Made by a program: the position numbers and the translations under genes. Of a stretch of 64,000 bases of DNA, positions 8,753 through 17,476 are shown piece after piece. This DNA is from DATFCK01 sp963728975 (lineage in GTDB: Bacteria > Verrucomicrobiota > Verrucomicrobiia > Chthoniobacterales > UBA10450), in assembly GCA_963728975.1 (NCBI GenBank), contig CAVSMF010000001.1:1-64000 (forward strand), read 5' to 3'. Below the pieces are notes generated by a model. It did no database searches and had not been told where the DNA came from. It was given only the letters and a program-made list of their open reading frames with translations. The number at the start of each line of letters is the position of its first letter. Position 1 is the first letter of the stretch.

Positions 8753-9628
8753 TCAATCTCCTCGGCTTTGAGGTATCAAGATACGAACGCGGTCAGGGTG
8801 ACAGTCCATGCGGGACGCCTCGATCTTCGCGTGGAAGAACGTGGGCTTGGGTTCGATGGGCTGGCGCGTCGAGCGTGGCGGTCTGAGGGCGAATTCTCTG
8901 CGGCGCTTGGTTTGGTCGCTTTTTTTCAAGCGCGTCAGTGATGACTCAAACTCGCGTTCCCACTCGGCGATTTCCTCCGCGCGCAACCAACGGAAGGCGT
9001 GCAGGCGCTCACGGTGATCGAATACGTCGTAGAGTATCAGGCCAAAATCTTCGTCAAAAAGACTGGTGGATCGACCAAGTTCAGCAGTCCGCCGCTCGTG
9101 CGCAGTCTCGGCGTCATCTTCCCAGTCGAAGTCAGCAGCGAATTCCCTCACACCTAGACTGGGCCGATGGAAGCATTTTCCGCCCCGGGCACGGCGTTTG
9201 AATTCGGCGAAGTATTTTTCTGGTCGGTCTTCGGAGGGGTCGGCCAGAGATGTCGTCCCGATTTGCGCTGTGATCAGATATTCGACGCCTTCCAAGGCAA
9301 GCATGTTGCGTTGAGTACCGTCATCGGCACCGCCACCGGCCTGGACGGGCGTGGTTTTCGCCGGGTCTTTCATCCATGTTGTCGCATTGTCGAGACTGAT
9401 GACTTTTGTAACCTCGTTGCGCCGGAACGAGACCCAGCGACCACGTTTGACGACGTGGATAGAGTCAATGAGGTAGAACATCTGCGGCTCCCAAAAAACG
9501 GCTTCGAGAATCCCACGCGCGGCGGATGGCGTTATAACCGGGTAGCTGACGCGCTCGACCTTCATTTCCGGGCGTGTAAAGCAGGCGAAATCGCCCCAGA
9601 CGCGAAGAGTAATGAGATTTGATTTCAT
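8753..9628 (-). CDS. cas5: Cas5c (Cas5d), crRNA-processing endoribonuclease of type I-C
   Basis: This 291-residue protein belongs to the Cas5d family. In I-C systems, which lack Cas6, it cuts the pre-crRNA at the base of the repeat hairpin and then stays on the 5' handle. Family features are the N-terminal LRVWGDFACFTRPEMKVER, YPVITPSAARGILEAV, and GGKCFHRPSLGVREFAADF. In studied homologues a Tyr and a Lys-His pair form the active site; the Tyr near 52 and the residues around KCFH are candidates. The C-terminal basic tail (KPTFFHAKIEASRM) is usual. Its ATG overlaps the cas3 stop (ATGA). Confidence 0.95.
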   Translation of the reverse strand: MKSNLITLRVWGDFACFTRPEMKVERVSYPVITPSAARGILEAVFWEPQMFYLIDSIHVVKRGRWVSFRRNEVTKVISLDNATTWMKDPAKTTPVQAGGGADDGTQRNMLALEGVEYLITAQIGTTSLADPSEDRPEKYFAEFKRRARGGKCFHRPSLGVREFAADFDWEDDAETAHERRTAELGRSTSLFDEDFGLILYDVFDHRERLHAFRWLRAEEIAEWEREFESSLTRLKKSDQTKRRREFALRPPRSTRQPIEPKPTFFHAKIEASRMDCHPDRVRILIPQSRGD

Positions 9629-11859
9629 AGGAGAAAATCCTCCAGCGGACGGCTATCGATCACAATGCCCAGTTGCTGATGATAAAGACCGTCACTGAGA
9701 ACGAACAGCTCCAAATTTGACAGAAGCGGACGAATTAGTTGCTGTGCCTGCATTATTTGAAACTTATTGGTGCGGACGTTGACCATGAACCGTTGGAGTC
9801 GCCGCAAGTCGTCACGGGTGAAACGTGATTCCCCAAGTTTGGGCACCCGCCTTTGAATTTCATCCACAATAGTTGCGCCATCGCCGTAGCGCACGATAAC
9901 CGGTTGCCCCGCGTCCGGAATTACTTTGGCCTTTTCAGCAACTCGCCGGAATCTCAGCGCCGCACGATCCTCTTGAATGGGTGCCTCGCCCTTCTTCGTA
10001 TAGTCGGTATTCACGACCTGCCACAGTTGCTGGAAGTAGTCTGCAAACAAGCTGTGGTCGGTCGCGAGGCAGTCTGCTGCTTCATCCGCGGAACCAAGTG
10101 ATGCGAGAACGATAGCCGTTTGATCGGCAGCAGCGCGATACACGCCGGACGGAAGTTTGTAGTCTGCCGGACGAAACACATGCATTTCGCCAAGTTTAAG
10201 GCGGCCCTCGCGATTGCATCGGCCTGCGACCTGAACAATGGAGTCGAGCGGTCCCATCGCACGCCAGACAACGGGAAAATCCAAGTCCACCCCCGCTTCC
10301 ACTAATTGAGTGGAAATAACGCGACAGGTCTGCCCTTCGCACAAGAGTTTGCAAATACGTCGGATTAAATCAAGGCGATGTTGAGGACACATCGCCGCCG
10401 AAAGATGAATGGGGCCCTGATCGGGCGGAAGTAAGCGCGACAACTGCTCCCAGAGTGCTGCTGCGTGGCGAACTAAGTTTACGACGCAGAGAACCCGAGG
10501 CGTCGCGGCAAGACGCTCTGCAAGATACGGCCAATCGAGCGCTTCATCAGCTTTCGGAAGATGATAGCGAACCCGGCGTAAACGCCGGAAAAGTTCCGAT
10601 GGTTCGGGAGCAATCTCGTGCAGTTCGTCGGACGCGAATCCTTCTGGGAGCGAAGCGCAAGACCGAAAGGCTGGCTGAGTTGCCGAACTGAAGACAAATG
10701 TTACGCCATAATTTCTTTGGAGTTCACGGAAGACGCTGAAAATCGGTTGGAGGAGATGCGCGGGCAGAGTTTGGACTTCGTCAAAGATGACGACAGAGCG
10801 TGCAATGCGGTGAAGTTTGCGGCAACGCGACGGCGAAGCCGCGAAAAGCGACTCCAAGAATTGCACGGACGTGGTGAGGATGATTGGCGCATCCCAGTTT
10901 TCCGAAATTAAGTCGAGCCGGTTTTTCTCCGCTTCCGTCACGTCCGCTTTGGGTTCAACGGCGGAGTGGTTTTCCAGTACCGCTTCTTCACCCAAGACAC
11001 GCCGATATTCAGCCGCATTCTGTTCGATGATCGAGAGATAAGGAATCACGACGATTACGCGCCGCAGTCCATGTTCCCTCGCGTGCGCCAGAGCAAAGGC
11101 CATCGCCGACAGGGTTTTACCGCCGCCGGTTGGCACAGTCAGTGAGAAAAAACCTTGTTCTCGTGCTCCCATCGCGACGCATGCGTCGAAGATGCGGTTA
11201 CGTAGATCGCATAGCCGACCTCCTTTGCCGGTCGCTCGTTTCCGCTCCCGTTCCGCTTCGACGTTCTCAAGCAGTATTTCAGGACGAAGTAGTTGATCGC
11301 TCGGTGGCTCGTGTGGCCACAATGCTGTATCTAGACGGTCGGCATCCACCAAGCAGGAAAAAAGCAATCGTGTATACATCTCCACTGCGTGCCCGGTGGT
11401 TACGTGCGAAGGACAGCCGGGCGGCATTGGGAACGCGCCTAGTTCGGCCCCAAATCGTTGTTCCAGTTTTGGGACGACCTCCTCGAAGCGAAAGGCCGAT
11501 TTGTTCGTGCTCGATTGTAAGTCGCTCAAGTCGTGCAAACCGGCATGATGCCCTGCGACTCCAAAGGCCGAGCCGAGCTGCTCTTTATCGAACAGCCACT
11601 TAGCGCCATAGATTGCGTGCTGAGTTTCACCACCACGGGCGCGTTCTCCCCGCAGATACTCTTGAAATTCGTCCCGATACTTTCCGAGATCGTGCAATAG
11701 GCCCGCCAATTCGGCTTCGGAAGCCAGTCCTAACGGCGCAGCGAATCGTTTGGCCAACCCGGCTACATTTCGGAGATGCGTCGCAAGAAGTTGCCACTCT
11801 CCATCGGGCAGCTCGGCAGTGTGCGCGTAGTAATTCACCGCGCAGGAGATAATGCACAA
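9625..11859 (-). CDS. cas3: Cas3 helicase-nuclease (HD domain plus superfamily 2 helicase)
   Basis: A 744-residue Cas3, recruited by Cascade to unwind and degrade target DNA. The N-terminal HD nuclease shows LLHDLGKY (His56-Asp57), AGHHAGLHD (104-110) and LVDADRLDT (170-178). The helicase has Walker A TGGGKT at 244-249, DEVQ at 360-363 in place of DEAH/DECH, SSATQ at 391-395, STQLVEAGVDLDF, and QVAGRCNREG. The first possible start is TTG at 11859; GTG at 11838, giving VNYYAHTAE, may be the true start because I-C Cas3 proteins usually begin close to YYAHS. It is the first gene of the cas operon; a promoter should lie in 11860-11921 or in the preceding gene. Confidence 0.96.
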   Translation of the reverse strand: MCIISCAVNYYAHTAELPDGEWQLLATHLRNVAGLAKRFAAPLGLASEAELAGLLHDLGKYRDEFQEYLRGERARGGETQHAIYGAKWLFDKEQLGSAFGVAGHHAGLHDLSDLQSSTNKSAFRFEEVVPKLEQRFGAELGAFPMPPGCPSHVTTGHAVEMYTRLLFSCLVDADRLDTALWPHEPPSDQLLRPEILLENVEAERERKRATGKGGRLCDLRNRIFDACVAMGAREQGFFSLTVPTGGGKTLSAMAFALAHAREHGLRRVIVVIPYLSIIEQNAAEYRRVLGEEAVLENHSAVEPKADVTEAEKNRLDLISENWDAPIILTTSVQFLESLFAASPSRCRKLHRIARSVVIFDEVQTLPAHLLQPIFSVFRELQRNYGVTFVFSSATQPAFRSCASLPEGFASDELHEIAPEPSELFRRLRRVRYHLPKADEALDWPYLAERLAATPRVLCVVNLVRHAAALWEQLSRLLPPDQGPIHLSAAMCPQHRLDLIRRICKLLCEGQTCRVISTQLVEAGVDLDFPVVWRAMGPLDSIVQVAGRCNREGRLKLGEMHVFRPADYKLPSGVYRAAADQTAIVLASLGSADEAADCLATDHSLFADYFQQLWQVVNTDYTKKGEAPIQEDRAALRFRRVAEKAKVIPDAGQPVIVRYGDGATIVDEIQRRVPKLGESRFTRDDLRRLQRFMVNVRTNKFQIMQAQQLIRPLLSNLELFVLSDGLYHQQLGIVIDSRPLEDFLL

Positions 11860-11921
11860 CCTGCCCTGGCTTTATCGAGCCAATTTCAACGGGAGATGAC
11901 CACCGCTTTGGTGGGAGCCGC

Positions 11922-12329
11922 CTAGGAGCGTTTTACCTGGACCACCGGCAGTGGAAAGCGCAGCTGGAGCTCTTCATTCAGATAGATCTCCACGTGGTGC
12001 AGCCCATATTGCTGAAATTGGACCCCGCCAAAGTAGTGAACATTGGTGGCGTGCCCCTCGATTTCTTTCAGCACGAACTCCACCTCGGCCTGAGCGACGA
12101 CTTGTTGTTCGTCTACTCCCAGGATCCGCGATTTTTGTTTGAACGTTCCCGCGCCACTGCACCACCGCGTCCAAATGCAGAGGCGCAAACAATTGATCGG
12201 CAGGGCCGGCGCCGGGATGACATTGATCACGCCGACCAGAGTCTGCATGCCATTGAATTCGCAGCGGACATCTTCGCAGACGAGACAACTTTGGAGATCG
12301 GGCAGAATGGCGTCGGTTTCGGTTTCCAT
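11922..12329 (-). CDS. DUF6941-like small cytoplasmic protein
   Basis: A 135-residue protein starting METETDAILPDLQSCLVCEDVR, with NGMQTLVGVINVIPAPALP and LRLCIWTRWCSGAGTF. This layout (CEDVR, LVGV, a proline-rich turn, then a beta strand ending in TRW) resembles the DUF6941 family of unknown function. The start is the ATG 5 bp after the uppP stop, suggesting co-transcription with uppP. It has no signal peptide or membrane segment. The frame is open far upstream inside uppP, but that part is antifamily noise. Confidence 0.7.
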   Translation of the reverse strand: METETDAILPDLQSCLVCEDVRCEFNGMQTLVGVINVIPAPALPINCLRLCIWTRWCSGAGTFKQKSRILGVDEQQVVAQAEVEFVLKEIEGHATNVHYFGGVQFQQYGLHHVEIYLNEELQLRFPLPVVQVKRS

Positions 12330-12334
12330 GGAAA

Positions 12335-13204
12335 TCAGATAAGACCGCCCCGGAGCAGGCAAAAGAGCACGATCCCAAGAACAATCCGATAGATAGCGAA
12401 CGGCGCAAACCCGCGGGCCCGGACCCAGTGCATGAACCAGGCGACCACAGCCAGGGCGACGAAAAAGGAAACGACAAACCCGATGGCAAGCACAATCCAG
12501 CCATGCGGGCCCACCTGGAGAGGAGCAAGATTCGCTTCGCTGCCGGCATGACCATGCGGCCAGAGGGTTTTCATCAAATCGTAACCCGTAGCCACGATCA
12601 TCGTCGGCATCGAAAGAAAGAAGGAAAATTCCAGGGCAGCCGGCCGCGACATCCCGGCCACCTGTCCGGCGGCAATGGTTGACATTGACCGGGAAGTGCC
12701 GGGGAAGAGGGCGGACAAAATCTGGGCGGCGCCGATCCAGATTGCTTGAAGCAGGGTCATTTCCTCCATGTGATTGGTTCGCGGCCTGGTAAAGATGGCA
12801 TCCACACACCACATGACAATTCCGCCCGCCACCAGGGCGGTCGCCATCACGATCAGGCTCTCGAGGTTCTTGCCAATGATTTTTGTCAATAGAAACGCGG
12901 GAATGGCAGTCACCACGAAAGCGACGATGGTTAGACTCAGAGGATGAGTGAGAACCGTCCGGTCGCCGCGTTCGCCGGATGGGAAGGTGCGAAGAAATTT
13001 CAGAATACGGTGCCAAAAATAAACCGGAAGGGCCAGAATCGCGCCCAGCTGAATAACGATCGTGTACATCTTCCAAAAGCTGTCGTGCAGATCGAGATGG
13101 AATACGGCTTCAACGATGCGGAGGTGCGCAGTCGAGCTAACTGGCAGGAATTCGGTTAGCCCTTCGATGATTCCAAGAAAGATGGAGAGCAGATAATCGT
13201 GCAT
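12335..13204 (-). CDS. uppP: Undecaprenyl-diphosphate phosphatase UppP (BacA)
   Basis: A 289-residue polytopic inner-membrane enzyme that dephosphorylates undecaprenyl diphosphate to recycle the lipid carrier for peptidoglycan and other surface polymers; extra copies give bacitracin resistance. The first catalytic motif EGLTEFLPVSSTAHL (about 14-28) and the second, FPGTSRSMSTIAAG, are intact, with several hydrophobic spans around them. The ATG giving MHDYLLSIFLG is preferred to a TTG two codons upstream. The next gene follows after 5 bp. Confidence 0.97.
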   Translation of the reverse strand: MHDYLLSIFLGIIEGLTEFLPVSSTAHLRIVEAVFHLDLHDSFWKMYTIVIQLGAILALPVYFWHRILKFLRTFPSGERGDRTVLTHPLSLTIVAFVVTAIPAFLLTKIIGKNLESLIVMATALVAGGIVMWCVDAIFTRPRTNHMEEMTLLQAIWIGAAQILSALFPGTSRSMSTIAAGQVAGMSRPAALEFSFFLSMPTMIVATGYDLMKTLWPHGHAGSEANLAPLQVGPHGWIVLAIGFVVSFFVALAVVAWFMHWVRARGFAPFAIYRIVLGIVLFCLLRGGLI

Positions 13205-13491
13205 GACCAAGCGGTGAATTGTTGATTGTCAGTGATTAATCCATCGCTCGAGCGGACTCACCTGGTTAATTGCTGCCTCACCTGCAACAGCTTTTCCAAG
13301 AAAGCAACGAACAAACTCCACTTTCAACAAAGATCTTGTACCGTCCCGGTAAAACTTTTCCGCATCAACTCCCCGGCGTTGGCCGAGATCGCTGCGAATA
13401 TCGGCTCTGCCAGTCCGGCTCGGACCGCTCGCGCCTTGGCCAACGTCAAAATCGACAGCAACGCGGCCCACCCCAGTATTTCAACAGTCTC
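13205..13491. other. Intergenic stretch without a convincing gene
   Basis: This 287-bp gap precedes uppP and follows the 3' end of the next minus-strand gene. Open frames here have no recognisable protein features, and no clear hairpin or repeat was seen. It may carry the promoter of the uppP operon. Confidence 0.5.
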
Positions 13492-14409
13492 CTAGGGAGC
13501 AGCCGGGATTGACGCTTTCTTTGTCTTGTCTTCGATCGAGACACTGAAATGTTTGCCGGTTTCACTCGATCCATCACCGGATTTCTGATCGTAAACGACC
13601 GACCAGCTGTCGGTTGCCGGCGCGTACTCCGCTTTGGGACGCTCGTAATTATCCAAATTGTAGCCCTGCGCTCGCGCCTGGGCGTCGGCCAGATCGATAA
13701 CCTCAGTTTGGGTCAGGCGCGAAGGACTCGAGGCCGATGAGGAGGAGTCGCCAACCGGCTCCGGAGAAGGTTCGCCGGCAGCGCCAACCCGCAACGACGA
13801 TGGGGGCGCGGCCAACGTCTGCAAGAGATCGTTCCCCTGGGTTGCCGTGTCGCGGTTCGCATTTTCGGCAACACTCTGTTTAGGCTGTTGTTGGGCCATC
13901 GGGGAGGGTGCGGGCACAGGCGCTTGGGCAGTCGCGGGTGGCGGCCCTTCCGCGGGCGCTTCCACCACCGCTGCGTTTTGTCGAACCGGTTCCTTAGCGG
14001 GGCCCTGGGAAGATGGCACCGAGCCGAATGCCCAGTTGTCCTTTCTCTTTCCCTTGGCGAACGCGGCATGAAGGGTATCGCCATTTGGAGCCACCGTCTC
14101 CACCGGTCCCTCTAATTTACCGTGCACCATTTTGCCTGAATACCGGTTCGTGACCGTGTATTTGGTCAAAGGAATATGCGATCCCATCGGAAAAACGTGA
14201 TTGACCTTGTACCAGGTGATCGTGCCCATACCGGTGGCATAGCCATCCGAGTCCCGCTTCCCAGACCACTTAACCGCGTCATCGCGTCTCGGACTGTTGT
14301 TCCAGACCAGGGTTTTTCGATCCTGAGTTCGCTGATAGGTCCCGCGAGCATGCGCGCCGGCTACGAAAACCAGCAGCGCAACACAAATTACAAAAAGTCG
14401 TAGATTCAC
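13492..14409 (-). CDS. Secreted low-complexity protein of unknown function
   Basis: A 305-residue exported protein with a GTG start and a clear signal peptide (NLRLFVICVALLVFVAGAHA, cut near ARG). Residues ~25-125 form a first domain with TWYKVNHVFPMGS and MVHGKLEGPVETVAPNGDT, the latter resembling MORN-type strands. A Pro/Ala/Gln-rich linker follows (~135-225). The C-terminal domain (~230-300) has EVIDLADAQARAQGYNLDNY and DSWSVVYDQKSG, a fold possibly like PepSY-type domains. I do not recognise the family. It stands alone between a divergent 4HBT gene and uppP. Confidence 0.75.
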   Translation of the reverse strand: MNLRLFVICVALLVFVAGAHARGTYQRTQDRKTLVWNNSPRRDDAVKWSGKRDSDGYATGMGTITWYKVNHVFPMGSHIPLTKYTVTNRYSGKMVHGKLEGPVETVAPNGDTLHAAFAKGKRKDNWAFGSVPSSQGPAKEPVRQNAAVVEAPAEGPPPATAQAPVPAPSPMAQQQPKQSVAENANRDTATQGNDLLQTLAAPPSSLRVGAAGEPSPEPVGDSSSSASSPSRLTQTEVIDLADAQARAQGYNLDNYERPKAEYAPATDSWSVVYDQKSGDGSSETGKHFSVSIEDKTKKASIPAAP

Positions 14410-14501
14410 AGATTATGCCTCAGAAATGATCCTAGCGTACTCGTAAAAGCGGCGGCAACAGTAATCGCCTGATCTCCCCGGGCGGAAGAGAAATTGCCGA
14501 T

Positions 14502-14903
14502 TCAGGATTCCCGGGAAAACTGAGCGCGAACTTCGGCAGACACCCGCGTCGGACGGCCCGTTTTTGCATTGATTGGGCACCACACCGTCCTCGCCGTCGC
14601 CAGCAATCGGGGGCCGTTTTTGCGGTGGATCTCGGTGAAACGTTCGAAAGTTAGCCGGGTTGCTTTGCCGACCCAGGTCCGGAGAATGATCGCATCACCC
14701 GGGTTGGCCGGCGACTTGTAATCGATTTCGTGGCGCAACACGACCCAGCCGATGGTCTCCTGGGCCTGGGCCGAAGCAAGGTCTTTCCAATGGGCGGTGG
14801 CGATCTCCTGGACCCAGCGCAGGTAAACAGTGTTGTTGACATGGTTTTGCTGGTCGATATCCGGGGGAAGGACGGAGATAATCTGTTCGAAAATTGCGGA
14901 CAC
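14502..14903 (-). CDS. Hotdog-fold acyl-CoA thioesterase (4HBT family)
   Basis: A thioesterase of the 4-hydroxybenzoyl-CoA thioesterase/YbgC type that hydrolyses acyl-CoA esters in the cytoplasm. The hallmark is PPDIDQQNHVNNTVYLRW, where the Asp or the following QNH region forms the active site, followed by VVLRHEIDYKSPANPGD and ARTVWCPIN. I place the start at the GTG just before SAIFEQIISVLP, giving 133 residues, the usual length. The frame is open to a TTG at 14993, which would add 30 residues with no family match and overlap the divergent gene. Confidence 0.88.
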   Translation of the reverse strand: MSAIFEQIISVLPPDIDQQNHVNNTVYLRWVQEIATAHWKDLASAQAQETIGWVVLRHEIDYKSPANPGDAIILRTWVGKATRLTFERFTEIHRKNGPRLLATARTVWCPINAKTGRPTRVSAEVRAQFSRES

Positions 14904-14992
14904 AGGTAAAGAGAATGATGGGTTAAACGGTTCGAAGTCTCCAGGACCTACATCCTTACACGGATGAGAATTTGCAAGAGCTAACGACGCCA

Positions 14993-15436
14993 ATGCCAGA
15001 AGAAACGGACCGGGCGCGAGTGGCCCTCGGAGTCAAGCTGCTGGCGGCGTTCTTTTTCTTCGGAGCGACGATGTGTCTTCTCACGATCGTGTTGCTGGCC
15101 CGGCCCGGAACGGTTCTCGATAAGCTATGGCGATTGAATCCCGAAGCTCAGGCGAATCTGCGCTCGTTAGGTGGGCTTGCCATTCTGATGATGGCCGTGG
15201 TCGGGTCCGCCTGCGCCCTGGCTGCGTTCGGTCTAGCCCGGAAGAAATCATGGGCGCCGGGACTCGCCATTATTATTCTGGCGCTCAATCTGGCCGGCGA
15301 TCTGATCAATGCGGTTGTGCGCCGCGATTTCCGGACCTTGGTTGGACTGCCGATTGCCGGCGGTTTGATCTGGTATTTGGTTCGGGTCAAGTCTGCCCGC
15401 GAGAGAGGCGACATGACCCAAAACAGCGAAAGATAG
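14993..15436 (+). CDS. Small polytopic membrane protein, unknown
   Basis: A 147-residue protein beginning MPEETDRARVALG, with four hydrophobic spans: LLAAFFFFGATMCLLTIVLL, AILMMAVVGSACALAAFGLA, PGLAIIILALNLAGDLI, and VGLPIAGGLIWYLV. The ATG is chosen over a TTG 7 codons upstream. No catalytic motif is evident. It is divergent from the thioesterase gene, with which it may share a promoter region. Confidence 0.75.
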   Translation: MPEETDRARVALGVKLLAAFFFFGATMCLLTIVLLARPGTVLDKLWRLNPEAQANLRSLGGLAILMMAVVGSACALAAFGLARKKSWAPGLAIIILALNLAGDLINAVVRRDFRTLVGLPIAGGLIWYLVRVKSARERGDMTQNSER

Positions 15437-15508
15437 AATGGACACGAACCGGGCCCCTGGATCCGGCGGATCGCCAACAGATGCGACAACAGGAGGCCGA
15501 GCCGCGGG

Positions 15509-16438
15509 CTAGCTACTCCAAGCAGTCGCTCGCTTAATCCAGAACATTCCCACAAGCGGTAACGCCAGCCAGAGGGTTGAGAGCGGACTGGGAACAGCAG
15601 GTTGTGAGGGGGGCGCAACGGTCAAAGCATCCATCCCGGTATTGGTTTGCCCGATCAATGTCACGTCGCCCGTCGCAAGATTGATGGTAGCGAGAAAATT
15701 TTCGATGCCCGCCAATATAGGTTGATCGCCTTCAGTAAAGACATCATAAACAACCGATGCCCATAGCGTGCCGGTTGGGTCGAAATCCATCGCATTGGCC
15801 CGGCCATCAAACAACCCCGGCGACAGATCCGGGTAATTCATGGCGGTAACAGTGGTAGCTGTGCCATTCGACTGATCCAGGGTGTACTCAGCGAGGTTAT
15901 CGACTTTATAAAGAGTATCAACATCGGTAGTCAAAAAAGCGATGGCATTGCCCTCTGCGATAGGACCCGTGCTCCCAACCGCGGTCGCCGCTCCCGTAGC
16001 CGTATCCACCGTGAAGAGATCATTACCGCCGGTGTGGGCGAACAGAGTCCCATCGCTCCGGAAGGAGATATCGGAGAAGTTGGTGTACTCGGTGTTGCTA
16101 AATGTCGCATTGAGGGCGCCCACAGCTGTGCCGGCACCGGTCGTCGGATCGATCGTAATCAAGGTGTAGGCATTGCCGTTATTCGGATCCTTGCCAATGC
16201 CATAGAGCATGCCGTTGACAGGATCGAAATCGATCGCGCCCACCTGACTAAATCCAATCAGGCCGATCGAAGTGGCGGCTCCGGTGGTGGGATCGATGCT
16301 ATAGAGTGTGGAAGAGCTATCGCCCCCTTGGGCGGGCCCCAGATAACCGGAGCCGTAAAGAACTTCGGTCGCGCCAGCATAGGAGACCGAGGAAAGAAGA
16401 GCTGAAACTACCAGGAGAACTGCACCGATTCGTCGCAT
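15509..16438 (-). CDS. Secreted repeat protein with a PEP-CTERM-like tail
   Basis: A 309-residue exported protein. A perfect AGGAGG sits 6 bases before the ATG, which fixes the start at MRRIGAVLLVVSALL, a signal peptide ending near SYAGA. The body is built from repeated strands such as LYSIDPTTGAATSIG, LITIDPTTGAGTAVG and LFTVDTATGAATAVG, as in beta-propeller proteins with DUF4394-like blades. The tail VPSPLSTLWLALPLVGMF followed by KRA is a sorting-signal-like motif: a small-residue VPxP motif, hydrophobic helix and basic end. The next gene on this strand (16620-17369) has an orthodox PEP-CTERM, supporting exosortase processing. Confidence 0.85.
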   Translation of the reverse strand: MRRIGAVLLVVSALLSSVSYAGATEVLYGSGYLGPAQGGDSSSTLYSIDPTTGAATSIGLIGFSQVGAIDFDPVNGMLYGIGKDPNNGNAYTLITIDPTTGAGTAVGALNATFSNTEYTNFSDISFRSDGTLFAHTGGNDLFTVDTATGAATAVGSTGPIAEGNAIAFLTTDVDTLYKVDNLAEYTLDQSNGTATTVTAMNYPDLSPGLFDGRANAMDFDPTGTLWASVVYDVFTEGDQPILAGIENFLATINLATGDVTLIGQTNTGMDALTVAPPSQPAVPSPLSTLWLALPLVGMFWIKRATAWSS

Positions 16439-16619
16439 GGAAAACCTCCTTAAATAAACGGTTGATGATCCACAATTACAGGAACCGTCAGAATCGATGT
16501 CAAGCATATTTCGCCAATGAATTGGCGATCGGCAGCTTACCGATCGCAACCGCTCACTCTGGATCACTGCTCTTGCTGCGAATTCCGACCGGCGCGGTAA
16601 GCGCGGGCAGGCAAGCGCA

Positions 16620-17369
16620 TTATCGGCGCCGGATGAGAAACCGAAAACTGGCGGCCACCAGGACCACCGCGAACAAGTCAATAGTCGAGGGCTCGGGGAC
16701 AAGGGCGAAAGTGGCGCTGAACTGGCCGGTGTTATCATTGTAACCGCCCGGATCGCCGTGATAGCCGGGGGCGTCGGCGATTCCCAGGAACAAGCGGGTC
16801 GCGCCAGCCGGCACCTGAAACTGTTGCAGCGACCCCGTGCCGTCCCCGGTCAAACCATCTCCGATGAAGAACACCTGATTGAGCGCCGGTGAAAACGCGC
16901 TAAAACTGGTGCCGATCAAGACGAAATCCAACCGGAGTGGCGCCGGATCCATCGGTTCGTTGGCATCTTCGAAAACGCCGACTAGAAATCCGGCATTGAG
17001 CGCGACTACTCCCGAGATGCCGCCAATGGAGTTAACGCTACTGTCCGCCGCGCCCGCGCCAATACCGTCGGGATCGTTGGCGTTGTCGCCGCTGCCGCTA
17101 TTGAGAATGACGGTGCCGGTAACGCTGGAAAAAACGATGGAAAGACCGCTGCCGGCGGCAAACCCAAAGTCGTAGGAAGGAGGCAATACCCCTTCCCCAG
17201 CACCGCCCGGAGCAGGGGGAGCAGAGTGTCCGGCTCCAAAAATGTTTGCGTTTGCCGGGACATCCAACGTTGCAGCAAAGCCGGGTGCGCCGGCAAACAA
17301 CACGGAAAGGAGAAGGAATACCAGCGGGTTGATTCGGCGTCGAGCGGAGAGCAAGGCCAGGGGGTTCAT
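16620..17369 (-). CDS. PEP-CTERM-anchored secreted protein
   Basis: A 249-residue protein with an N-terminal signal segment (INPLVFLLLSVLFAGAPGFAA) and a textbook PEP-CTERM tail: VPEPSTIDLFAVVLVAASF then RFLIRRR. Exosortase systems recognise such tails, usually in organisms making exopolysaccharide. The body is rich in Gly, Ser, Asn and Asp with beta-type patterns and a QQFQVPAGATRLFLGIAD segment typical of this group. No exosortase or glycosyltransferase gene is in the window. Confidence 0.9.
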   Translation of the reverse strand: MNPLALLSARRRINPLVFLLLSVLFAGAPGFAATLDVPANANIFGAGHSAPPAPGGAGEGVLPPSYDFGFAAGSGLSIVFSSVTGTVILNSGSGDNANDPDGIGAGAADSSVNSIGGISGVVALNAGFLVGVFEDANEPMDPAPLRLDFVLIGTSFSAFSPALNQVFFIGDGLTGDGTGSLQQFQVPAGATRLFLGIADAPGYHGDPGGYNDNTGQFSATFALVPEPSTIDLFAVVLVAASFRFLIRRR

Positions 17370-17476
17370 CGTGTGCGACTCTAGATAAATTAGTTTTTAC
17401 AAGGCAAGCAGTAAAGCATGGAGGACGGAGCCGCGCGACGCCACATGACGGCTTGGAAAACTCGCCCCTCCATTAC

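Noticed and set aside
11922..13076. A 384-residue minus-strand reading frame overlapping uppP
   Set aside because: Its N-terminal two thirds are a shadow of uppP in another frame; only the last 135 codons look like a protein.
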